64,000 nucleotides of DNA from Rana temporaria (lineage: Eukaryota > Chordata > Amphibia > Anura > Ranidae), in assembly GCF_905171775.1 (NCBI RefSeq), contig NC_053491.1:402838838-402902837 (forward strand), written 5' to 3'. The first letter of the stretch is position 1; each line of letters starts with the position of its first letter. A program made the position numbers and the translations under genes. The notes under the pieces are model-generated. The model saw only the letters and a program-made list of their open reading frames with translations, made no database searches and was not told where the DNA came from. Below, one piece after another: positions 53,617 to 62,889 of the stretch.

Positions 53617-53792
<176 letters not shown>

Positions 53793-53880
53793 TTTTTTTT
53801 ACTTCGTCCAGACTGTCGTACAAATAGAGAAACCTGATTCACTAAAACTTTAGAAAAGAAAATGAGAACATACTTGTTTT

Positions 53881-54290
53881 GCCTAGTACGCATGACCGTT
53901 TCTTCCATCGGATTTCCAGATGGAATTCCTGTCAAGCTTGCCTTGCATACACACAGTCACACAAAAGTCAGGGTGAACTTTTGACTGCCAAGAACGTGGT
54001 GACGTAAAAGACTATGACGAGCCGAGAAAAGGAAGTTCTATGCTTCTGAGCATGCATCGATTTGTTTCTGAGCATGCCTGTTTTTTTACCCATCGGAAAA
54101 CCATACAGACTAACAATTTTCCCGCCAGGATTTTTTCCTGGCGGGAAAAAAGAGATCCTGCTCTCTTTTTTCATCTGGTAGTTTTCCCGTCGGGAAAAAC
54201 TGCGATAAAGCATACATACGGCCGGGATTCCCGACAAAAAGCTCTCAAAGCAGTCTTCCCGTCTGAAAAAATGGTTGTGTGTACAAGGCA
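53881..54290. mobile_element. Harbinger-like MITE
   Basis: Left GCCTAGTACGCATGACCG, right GTTGTGTGTACAAGGCA. Interior CATCGGATTTCCAGATGG, GCATGCATCGATTTGTTTC and a TTTTCCCGCCAGGA / TCCTGGCGGGAAAA hairpin (54118-54149). No clear 3-bp duplication. Confidence 0.7.
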
Positions 54291-54611
54291 TCACACAGAG
54301 CAACCAATCAGAATTTCTGTTTTATTTTCGATAAATGTTAAAGCTGATTGGTTTTCCTGATCTTCATCACAGGTGCTGCAGCATCTCCAGAGGCATAAAC
54401 TGACATTTACAAAAAATGATTATACAATGTGGGAGTAATAATGCGAAAAGGAATAAGAACCTATAAAAATTACTGCCTATGCATTGTGTCATAAATTGGG
54501 GTTTCATCCCCATATGGTCAAGATTTTTTAGAAAGTGATAGATGTATTTATCATGCCTTACCTAAATAGGAAAAGGCTTTACCTAATGATTACTATGTGA
54601 CAACATGTATT

Positions 54612-54950
54612 GTTACATTGGAAGGGGGAGAGAAAAGGGATTTTAAAAGGGCAGTTGGTATAACAGTAATGATGAGAAAGAAAGAAATCACCTTTGGTCA
54701 CTGATGTATAAAAATACAAAATAATTTTATTAAATACAGATCCATAAAAACATTGGTCCAATATAGATAAAGCAATACAGTAATCCAAAATAGCAGAATT
54801 ACGGTAATGCAGAAAATAAGAAATCGCACAGTCCCAACATGTTTTGTGATATACGCTTCTTCAGGGAAATGCGATAACCATTCATGCTATTACACTATAT
54901 AGATGAAAATATATATATATACATATGATTAACCATACACAGTCACATAA
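54612..54950 (-). repeat. Hammerhead-bearing repeat, inverted arm 1
   Basis: Reverse complement of about 56035-56440, aligned through GATGTATAAAAATACAAAAT, GGTCCAATATAGATAAAGCAATAC, CAGAATTACGG and GTCCCAACATG. It carries an AATAAA-like AT-rich segment downstream of the hammerhead-like motif (minus strand). Confidence 0.75.
54822..54875 (-). ncRNA. Hammerhead-ribozyme-like motif (arm 1)
   Basis: Minus strand: ATCGC, ATTTCC, CTGAAGA, a short stem-loop AGCGTATATCAC, AAAAC, ATGTT, GGGAC, then GCGAT. The outer ATCGC/GCGAT pairs close stem I; CC/GG pairs sit next to the core. CUGANGA is perfect; the GAAA box reads AAAA, which would impair activity. The layout is that of a type I hammerhead with minimal stem III, known from Penelope-like retroelements. 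Confidence 0.5.
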
Positions 54951-54997
54951 GGACATTAGGTACACAACAAATACATATAAAAAATATACACATATGT

Positions 54998-56023
54998 AAA
55001 GTCCTCATGCGGTGGTACCTGGTCCCAGCCAGGATAGCTAAATTCTCACCTGCGTACTCACCATTATGTTTCCGAGGCTGTGGAGAGAGGGGTACCCATG
55101 AGCACATCTGGTGGTCATGCCCCATTGTAAAACAATTTTGGATGCTGATATTTCGTATGGCCTCGACTCTCTTACACGACACCCTCCTCCCTGATCCATC
55201 TTTGACCTTGCTAAATTATATTACTGGTGACTACACCAGAGCTCAGGCTCGCCTCCTACTGCAACTAACCACGGCTGCTAAACAAACAATAGCTAAGGCC
55301 TGGAAAACCCCTAAACTCCATGTAGCCGAGGTAAAACACAGAGTGACCCAAGCAATGATCCATAGTAAGACTGAAGCAGTTGTTTTGGACAGAGTCCCAC
55401 AACATGATAAGGTATGGTCTCCGTGGGTGGAATATTTTCTCCCTCCTGATTTTGATGCCACCTTCCCTACCCCATGATCACCGTGATGATCTCACAACTT
55501 GACACAACGACCCCTAGGAGGTTCACCCGTCCACGCCGACATTCTTTCCTTCTTCTCTTATTTTTTTCCTCTTTTCTTCTTTCTTCCTTCTACCTCTTAC
55601 TCCCACATTTCTCCTTCCCCGCCCTGATCTCTTAGGGCTCCCCTTCTCCCAAATTGAAACACTTTGTTTTCACATAAGAGGGCGGCGCGGAGTTGTGCGA
55701 CCCTTCATTAGCCTTTGGTTCTCTAATTTGGAACCTACAGAGTACTGATTATTGTTTTACACCACCTTTGGAAAGGAAACGTTTTCTATGTTATTTTGGT
55801 TTTATTTGTCCCTAATTATTCTGTTCCCAATAGCCTCCGCTATAATATCATTTCCCAATATGTTGCACTTGATCTTAAGCCATGTGATCCCGGATAACTT
55901 TTTCCGGTACTGTTTGTAAAAGCTGTAATCAAAATGTACCATTGTATCTCCGCTATTTTTTTATGCGGAAACGTTTATTTTTTACTCTGTACTCTTTATT
56001 TTTCAATAAAATATTTGAACAGA
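54998..56023 (+). mobile_element. 5'-truncated L1 (Tx1/L1-type) LINE
   Basis: The target duplication AAAATATACACATATGT (54981-54997) / AAAATATACACACATGT (56024-56040) has one mismatch over 17 bp. The insert holds the last 156 or so codons of ORF2, a pyrimidine-rich 3' UTR and a CAATAAAATATTTGAAC end. It is inserted between the two arms of the hammerhead-bearing repeat. Confidence 0.88.
55007..55477 (+). pseudogene. L1 ORF2 C-terminal fragment
   Basis: Only the C-terminal tail after the reverse-transcriptase domain survives. MRWYLVPARIAKFSPAYSPL is followed by the Cys/His motif CFRGCGERGTHEHIWWSC characteristic of L1-type ORF2 ends, then an LLLQLTTAAKQTIAKAWK helix and a WSPWVEYF tail, ending at TGA 55475-55477. 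The fragment is uninterrupted by stops, suggesting a fairly recent insertion, but it lacks endonuclease and RT and is non-functional. Confidence 0.85.
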
Positions 56024-56034
56024 AAAATATACAC

Positions 56035-56055
56035 ACATGTGACTGTGTATGGTTA

Positions 56056-56135
<80 letters not shown>

Positions 56136-56440
56136 CTTTCATCTATTTAGTGTAAAAGCATGAATGGTTCTCACATTCCCCTGAAGAAGCATATATTGGG
56201 AAACATGTTGGGACTGTGCGATTTCTTCTTTTCTGCATTTCCGTAATTCTGCTATTTTGGACCACCGTATTGCTTTATCTATATTGGACCAATGTTTTTA
56301 TGGATCTGTATTTAATAAAAATTATTTTGTATTTTTATACATCAGTGACCCAAGGTGATTTCTTTCTTTCTCATCATTACTGTTATACCAACTGCACCGT
56401 TAAAATCCCTTTTCTCTCCCCCTTCCAATGTTCTATTACT
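56035..56440 (+). repeat. Hammerhead-bearing repeat, inverted arm 2
   Basis: Inverted mate of 54612-54950. After a (TA)n expansion (56058-56131) it carries the motif at 56168-56224, then CCGTATTGCTTTATC, TTAATAAAAATTATTTTG and TCATCATTACTGTTATACC. Confidence 0.75.
56168..56224 (+). ncRNA. Hammerhead-ribozyme-like motif (arm 2)
   Basis: CTGAAGA at 56181-56187, stem-loop AGCATATATTGG, GGAAAC with the GAAA box at 56200-56203, ATGTT, then GGGACTGTG pairing with CACATTCCC upstream (stem I CCC/GGG and CACA/TGTG). Both conserved boxes are intact here, making this the best candidate in the window; stem II is weak (GCA / TGG). Confidence 0.5.
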
Positions 56441-56449
56441 TTTGTTTGG

Positions 56450-57100
56450 GATGTGATGCCTATATTTTTGGGTATTTTCATTGGTGTTTGGACTATTTTA
56501 AGACAATTCATGTATTGTTACATATTTTTTTGCTGTCATTTTCCTTAAAAGAAATCATTTATAAGAAAAACATATATAAAATGTTGCTATGGACAAATAT
56601 TCAAGATTGTGGTCAGTTTTTTTTAACATGAAACATACAAGGATGTAGCCGCTCAACCTTTAAAAGTCTAGAATCTGTTTTATTAATGTGTTCAACACAA
56701 GGAATGCCCGCATGCTCTACTTACGCGTTTCACTCCATTATTGCTCCTAATGGAGTGAAATACATACATTGAGCTCGTAGACTTTTCCTGATCATGAAAA
56801 AAAAGGAAAACTGCGCATAGAGATCGATAAGCTGCCAACACTCCATTAGAAAATATAGTGCAAAGAAACATGTAAACAAATTAGTGTAGCGCTCAAAATG
56901 GTGAATATAAAAGTAAATGAATAAACGTAAAAGATGAACTACAATTCATCAGTGAACATGAGGGAATGAACAACCCATATATATAAGTGCAAAAAAAAAA
57001 AAAAAAAGTCCAAATTCATGTGGAGACACCAAGAGGTGGTTAATCCGAAAAATAAATGACCATAGAAAGTCTCTCTTGGCGTGTACAAGGGAATTGATAA
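56450..57100. other. No gene seen
   Basis: AT-rich. It includes an imperfect hairpin CACTCCATTA...TAATGGAGTG at 56731-56758 next to ACGCGTTTC, a possible decayed relative of the hammerhead-like motif, and a poly-A tract at 56990-57006. Confidence 0.35.
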
Positions 57101-57182
57101 ACCCAACGCATTTCATCCTATTGGACATCATCTGGGGTGACACCCGACGAGTTTTGTCCTATTGAACATCATCTGGGGTGAC
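57101..57182 (-). ncRNA. Two tandem hammerhead-like motifs
   Basis: Minus strand: two successive units, each CCCCAGATGATG, then TCC-AATA-GGA, then GAAAT (unit at 57101-57138) or AAAAC (57139-57182), then GCGTT or TCGTC, then GGG pairing with the upstream CCC. The CUGAUGA box reads CAGAUGA in both, so they are probably inactive relatives. A GTGTCACCC / GGGTGTC stem closes the second. Confidence 0.4.
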
Positions 57183-58870
57183 ACACCAAATTATGTCCAA
57201 TAGGACCAAATGTGCTGGGAGACGGTCGTGGAATCATTGCAACAAGCTTGTTTATCCAGAATTTTTGTAAGTGTAAACCCCATTTTTTTTACAATAAATA
57301 TACAAAACAGTATTACACTATGTGCAGTTCTCTTTTTTTCATGCACATCATGGATCATTGCACCATTTGATGGGGTTCAGCACAAGTTTTGGAGTCTGTG
57401 TCTTGCTACTGGGAACCTTTGGGACCTATCTTACAGTATCTTACAGTGTCCTCCTGTGGTGGATTTCCTTGATGTTCATCCTCGCCAATGCCTGTTTGAC
57501 ACACCTGCATTATAGTATGTATGTCCATTGTCTCTGGTAAGCATGCCAACTTTGTCACTTTTTACTGCACTTTTTGGGATCAATATTTTATACATTTTCT
57601 TGTACACATCAATAGAGACTGTCTATGGTCGTTTATTCTTTGGATTAACCACCTATTGATGTCCCCACATGAACTTTCGAATGTTTTTTTTTTATATTTT
57701 TTTTCACACTTATATATATGTTAATGGGTTCATTCCCTCATGTTCACTGTTGAAATGTCATTCACCTTTTACGTTTATTCGATTACTTATATATTCATTA
57801 TTTTCCTGATCATGGACTATCACTGGAGCAGTGCAAGGGGGCTTTTAGTGCAGTGGTTTGGGATGTACTTCTTTTTAACAGTTTTCATAAATCAACCTTA
57901 TAATCTTAAAGCAAACTGCAAGGAATTATTTACCAAGGGGATATTTTTTTTTCCACAATGGTTTTTATTTAGGTAAAAGAGTAACATACAAATAGCTTAA
58001 ACAGTAGTTGTACATTGAAAATCAATGAAACAAAGTAGCGTAACAGATGAAGTCTGGTTGACCATGCATAAACCTTATGGAATTGGAACTATGGTCTTGT
58101 ATCATATGGTAAAGTAAATGAACCATAGATATAAAGCAACGTGCGAGCTGAAGAGAATTTGTTCAGGGTTTTTAAAAGGAGGTTGAATTCTATAAGTGTC
58201 TATAGGCTTTAAGGAAAATCGTCTAGCGTTGTTATGATGTTAGAGAATTAGGGATCATTGATGGTTTTCCGTTTGTAGCTGTAAGAGTAAGGACCGTAAT
58301 TTATGGTTCTTGGGATGCAAATGAGTGAATGGGGGTGAGGTGGAGAACAGGACAGTTCCAACAATGAGACAGAACTTGCAATAGATTGGGTAAATGTGGA
58401 ATAAAGTCAGAAAGTCAGACACAGACCTGTCATCAGCCTGCTCAGTGGGCATCAGTGGACATATCCCCCACTGAGCTGGCAGATTCGCTTGACGGTGTCC
58501 ACCCCATGTGAAAAGGACCTTATATTTAAGTTCTAACCATTATTTGTCAGAAATACAGTATATGGCAACATGTTAATGTAATGCTGAGCATTTAAAGTGA
58601 AACTATGGGTAGAATAAACAACATAACATATATGATGCAGTCTATCAATAGCATAACACAGCAGTTTTTGTTTCTCTGTGTCCCTTATGTAACACTTTTA
58701 TTACTTGTTGATCCTGGCAGTTGGGCAATAAGGAGAAATTAAGGGGTTAAACATCTGGGAGAGAAAATCCCCTAGGATTAAGCCTAAGCAAGCCATTTAG
58801 ACAAGTTAAGGATAAACAAGTAATAAAAACTAGTAAAAAAAAGGGGAGAGAAAACCGCGCTGCTAAAAAA
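57183..58870. other. No gene seen
   Basis: Mostly AT-rich. 57952-58240 begins with a T-run and CACAATGGTTTTTATTTAGG, which may be the 3' end of another LINE on the minus strand. 58440-58526 (CCACTGAGCTGGCAGATTCG, CACCCCATGTGAAAAGGACC) resembles the right end of the 22549-22892 MITE. No ORF with a domain. Confidence 0.35.
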
Positions 58871-58879
58871 TATGGAGCA

Positions 58880-59290
58880 GATCCACATACATCTGTGCTG
58901 GGCGCAGCGTATCTAAGATACGCTACATCGCTGTAACTTACTTTGAGTTGGTTTGAATCCTCAACGAATCCGCGCCATAAGTTACGGCGGCGTAGCCTAT
59001 CTCTCGCAGCGTAAGGGCGCGGAATTCAAATTCGGCGGGTAGGGGGCGTGTTTCATTTAAATGAAGTGCGTCCCCGCACCGAACGAACTGCGCATGCGCC
59101 GTCCGTAAAAACTCCCAGGATGCATTGCTCCAAATGACGTCGCAAGGACATCATTGGTTTCAACGTGAACGTAAATGGCGTCCAGCCCCATTCACGGACG
59201 ACTTACGCAAACGACGTAAAATTTTCAAAATTATACGTGGGAACGACGGCCATACTTAACATTGAGTACGCCACCATATAGCAGATTTAA
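58880..59290. mobile_element. CGTA-rich MITE fragment
   Basis: Contains GGGCGCAGCGTATCTAAG, GTTACGGCGGCGTAGCC, GCATGCGCCGTCCGTAAAAAC, CGTGAACGTAAATGGCGTCC and GACTTACGCAAACGACG, shared with 27643-28060 and the complement of 61240-61520. Both termini are missing. Confidence 0.7.
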
Positions 59291-59634
59291 CTATACGTTG
59301 TAAAAAGCCGAACGGAAATGGGTGGGAATTGGGAAGAATGTTCGTTACATTGGTGATCAATTTTCCAGATGGAAACCTTCTACAATTGCAGTACATTTTC
59401 AATAAAAGTGATTGTGAGCAATAACACATGCATAAATAACATTTTACAAATTTGACCAGTGTTAGTTTTACATCCACAATTTTTTTTTATTTATGTTGGC
59501 ATAGAAAAAACAGCCACATGGCAACAATATCACATTGTCAAGAGCAACACGCATTGTATATTTCCAGAACATAAGATTGTAGTTATAACAATACAGGCAA
59601 ATGATAAAAGGTATACATTTAATACCAAGATCCA
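59291..59634. other. No gene seen
   Basis: AT-rich interval without recognised features. Confidence 0.35.
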
Positions 59635-59993
59635 TTAACTGGAACCCACAAATGCATGAGAGCGCAGACAGCGGTTCTCAGTACTGCTACATAACAAGTA
59701 ATTTGTAAGGTACTCTTGTCGGTGCAGAATACCATTGGTCACCATTATTATCACAGGAACAAAGACAGTAAAAGGAATATGGTAAGGGGACAACTTTTTA
59801 AGTGGAATACAATGTGACATTTTCGAGAACTGGTCAACCACCATAAGGATAACTGTGTTGCCCTGGGATTTGGGTAACTCCACAACAAAATCCATAGACA
59901 GGTGGGTCCAAGGCCTCTCTCCATTGGGTATGGGTTGTAGGAAGCCCACTGGAAGGTATCTGCATCCCTGCCCTGCAGCCTGATCCTGTCCAC
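59635..59993 (-). pseudogene. Ty3/Gypsy integrase fragment
   Basis: Minus strand: [53 protein letters not shown]. This is the start of the Gypsy integrase catalytic core, with the first catalytic Asp in SMDFVVELP. Downstream, the second Asp region is only hinted at (CTDKSTLQ) in another frame. A frame change also occurs upstream at about 59950. Non-functional fragment of a retrotransposon pol. Confidence 0.85.
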
Positions 59994-60273
59994 CTTCTCC
60001 CTGTCTTGTCTTGCTCCTTGCCCCCCATCGGCTGATCTCCTGTGTATGACCCTGGCTTGGCTACGTTTACAACTCTGGTATTCCCCATCTCTTGTACATA
60101 CTTTGTTATTTGTGGGTCAAGGTCTGGTTGTTGGCTGTTGTACACGGTTTTGTATTGGAGGTGTTTGTGTATATATTATCACTTATCTTAATAAAACTTC
60201 TTTATTTCACTTTACATATGTTTGGTTTCCTCTGTTGCAGTCCACACAGTTCTGGTCACACCTGTTACTGACA
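59947..60273 (+). repeat. LTR-like fragment
   Basis: Pyrimidine-rich text (GCCTGATCCTGTCCACC, GTGTATGACCCTGGCTTGGC) of the same style as the LTR at 32284-32935, with an AATAAA at 60190-60195, ending at TTACTGACA (a CTGACA end as in the solo LTR). No start or target duplication is defined. Confidence 0.35.
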
Positions 60274-60970
60274 ACCTGCTTTATTGATGAAGAAATACAG
60301 TAACAAACGAGTAGCCTACACTATGCCATGAAACAGCTTTTGATTCAATTGTCCAATTACTTTTGGTCCCTTGAATAAAGGGGGAATGTTAGATCCCCCC
60401 TTAATCTTAGAAGCTGTAATTCCTAATCCCTTCCTCCAAATTGGATTACATACCCTCAAATTAAACCTGAGAGTATGCACTTTCAGCTCATATCCATTAT
60501 ATAACTATAGCTTAAATATGTTTGGGTAAATACCTGAAAAATCTAAAATAGTTCCCGGGTCCAAATATATATGGACCTAATAGTATGTGTATAGTTAGCA
60601 TTTTATTCAATAATGCAATAAATGGGCATGTAGCCAAGCCATTCAATTCCCAGAAAAGAAAGAGGGATAGAGAGAGGGGGGCAAGAAAGGAGGTGAGAGA
60701 GAAAAAAACAAGGAGTAAGAGAAGGCATAAAAATAGATAATACATGCTAGAGAGAGGAAAAGAGGGGGAGGAACAAGGAAAAGGGGAGAGAAGGAATAAG
60801 GTAAAGAACAAAAAAGACAGATAGAAAAGATGGGGAAAAAAAACAAGAAATTAGGATAGATAGAGATAAAAGGGAAAGAAAAGAGAACAAAGAGAAAGAG
60901 TGGTACATCCTAAAATGTACCATAAGGGGTTTAATACTGTATCAGTGGAAGGGTCTCAGGAAGCACTAAT
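60274..60970. other. Unassigned, purine-rich in part
   Basis: 60655-60905 is a low-complexity GA-rich tract (AGAGAGAGGGGGGCAAGAAAG and similar). Its antisense ORFs are Ser/Leu/Phe-rich artefacts. No gene. Confidence 0.5.
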
Positions 60971-60971
60971 A

Positions 60972-61697
60972 GCTAGATTCAGTAAGAGTTAGGTCGGCGT
61001 ATCAGTAGATACGCCGACCTAACTCAGAATCTGCGCCGACCTATGTTTAAGTGTATTCTCAAACAGAGATACGCTTAAACATATCTAAGATACGACGGCT
61101 TGCGCCGTCCTATCTTAGGTTGCAATATTTCTGCTGGCCGCTAGGTGGCGCTTCCATTGCGGTCGGCGTAGAATATGCAAATCAGTAGATACGCCTATTC
61201 ACGAACGTACGCCCGGCCGCCGCAGTACATTTACGCCATTTATGTAAGAGATAGGATGCCTAAAGTTATTCCATCAAATAGATGGAATAGTAATGTTAAG
61301 TATGGCCGCCGTTCCGCGTCGAAATTCGAAAATTTTACGTCGTTTGCGTAAGTCGTCCGTGAATAGGGATTTACGTAGTTTACGTCCACGTCGAAATCAA
61401 TAGGCCCATGCGGCGGATGTAGCCGCAATGCACACTGTGAAATGTAGGCGCACGGCGCATGTGCAGTTAAAAAAAAATGTCAAAAACGTCAGGTCAAGCT
61501 CCATTAACATAAAACACGCCCCCTCAGCTAAATTTGAATTAGGCGCCATTACGCCCGCCCGCTTTAGGCTACTCCGCCGTAACTTAGCAGGCAAGTACAT
61601 TGTGAATCATGTACTTGCCTCGCTAACTTACGGTGGCGTAGCTTAAATGCCTTAAGCTATGCCGCCTTAAAGTTGCGGCCATCTACGTGAATCTGGC
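60972..61697. mobile_element. CGTA-rich MITE (GCTAGATTCAG type), complete
   Basis: TA | GCTAGATTCAGTAAGAG ... ATCTACGTGAATCTGGC | TA, 726 bp. Left sub-palindrome GGTCGGCGTATCAG...GATACGCCGACC. Interior GGCCGCTAGGTGGCGCTTCC is shared with 49206-49226. It is the best intact reference for the family in this window and is non-coding. Confidence 0.88.
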
Positions 61698-61699
61698 TA

Positions 61700-62396
61700 T
61701 AAATGTCTGCGGGTTAGGGGCACAAATGACTTGCCTTTGGTGCTGACAACCCACGCTACGCCTCTGTGGCTGTTATGAAATTATTTCCAGAGCAGTTTTT
61801 TTTTCTCAGTCCGGTCCTGGACAAGAATGCAAAATCTCTGTGTTCTGTCTTTCCCTCCCTCTGCTTGCTGATTTTTAACATAAACACTGCAGGTGTCACA
61901 ATAAATCTCAAAATAAGTAAAGTGGGGTTTCCCTATGTACAGCTTCCTTTTCATGTCAGTATACCATTTTTTTTAAGCCTGACAAAACCATATCCCAATG
62001 TGGGGCTTATTTAAACTTGCAGCTGGATGTTATATTTTCTTTAAAGGCTCAACGTGTTTCTAGGGCGTAGTCCTTTCCTTTAGGAGCCACATACGCAAAA
62101 TAACATGGACAAATGTTCTTTAAATAGAACCATCAAATAAATATAAATCAATGGTATATATTAAAATACATATACATGAAATAGTGCATTTTCATCAGAC
62201 TTAGTATATGAAACTGCATTTACCCCAAACCAGGTGGAGGAGGCAAGGAGAGCAAGGCCTGAAAGGGTAACCCTTAAGGGGGACCAACCGGCAGGGCTGA
62301 TCTTACACAGGTCAGCTTTGGAGAGAGAGACGTAAACACTAAAAAAATATTTGCTTTGCTCAGATTCCATGACTGAGGTTTACAACCACTTTAAAG
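61700..62396. other. No gene; decayed hammerhead-like motif
   Basis: At 62046-62088 (minus) GGCTC and GAGCC pair around CTAAAGGA, an AAGGACTACGCCCT stem-loop, AGAAAC and ACGTT; the first box is mutated. The remainder shows nothing recognised. Confidence 0.3.
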
Positions 62397-62397
62397 T

Positions 62398-62560
62398 ACC
62401 GAATTTATCGCGTATAACACACACAGGCATATAACACGCACCCTAACTTTAAGAGGGAAGTTTAAGGAAAAAAACTTTCCACAGCCCCCTGCGTATAACA
62501 CAAAGTTACAGTTTACCTTCTATTTTCAGGGTAAAAAAGTGAGTGTTATACTCCAATTAA
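62398..62560. repeat. CGTATAACAC-type dispersed repeat
   Basis: TATCGCGTATAACACACAC, CATATAACACGCACCC, AACTTTAAGAGGGAAGTTTA, AAAAAACTTTCCACAGCCCC and GCGTATAACAC phrases, with an AGGGAAGTTTAAGG...AACTTTCC partial inversion. Looks like a short dispersed repeat; no second copy is seen here. Confidence 0.4.
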
Positions 62561-62739
62561 TACTGTATATGTTATATACAGTAGTGTGCAGATATTTTAT
62601 ATTTTTTCATATATAAATTAACAAATAATAATATGATTTTAAATACATTGTTGTGCCCCAAAATCCCAATTGTGTTTACATGCAAATTTATGGTACATAT
62701 GGATATGGAAGTAGCACTTATAGCCAATCTGTACTTTTC

Positions 62740-62870
62740 AATGTAATGGAGCAAGTTACATTGATTACCAATGTAACAAGGGCATTTATACTAAACACCA
62801 ATGTAAGTGGGCCATTTACACTGACTAGAAATGTAACTGGAGCATTTACACTGACCATCAATGTAGCTGA
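62740..62870. repeat. 30-bp minisatellite
   Basis: Units start exactly every 30 bp at 62740, 62770, 62800, 62830 and 62860 with AATGTAA, followed by GGxxCATTTACACTGAC-type text. The 103-codon ORF through it (repeating NVTGAFTLTI-like decapeptides) exists because the unit is a multiple of three. Confidence 0.9.
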
Positions 62871-62889
62871 GGCACAGATTAACCCTTAC

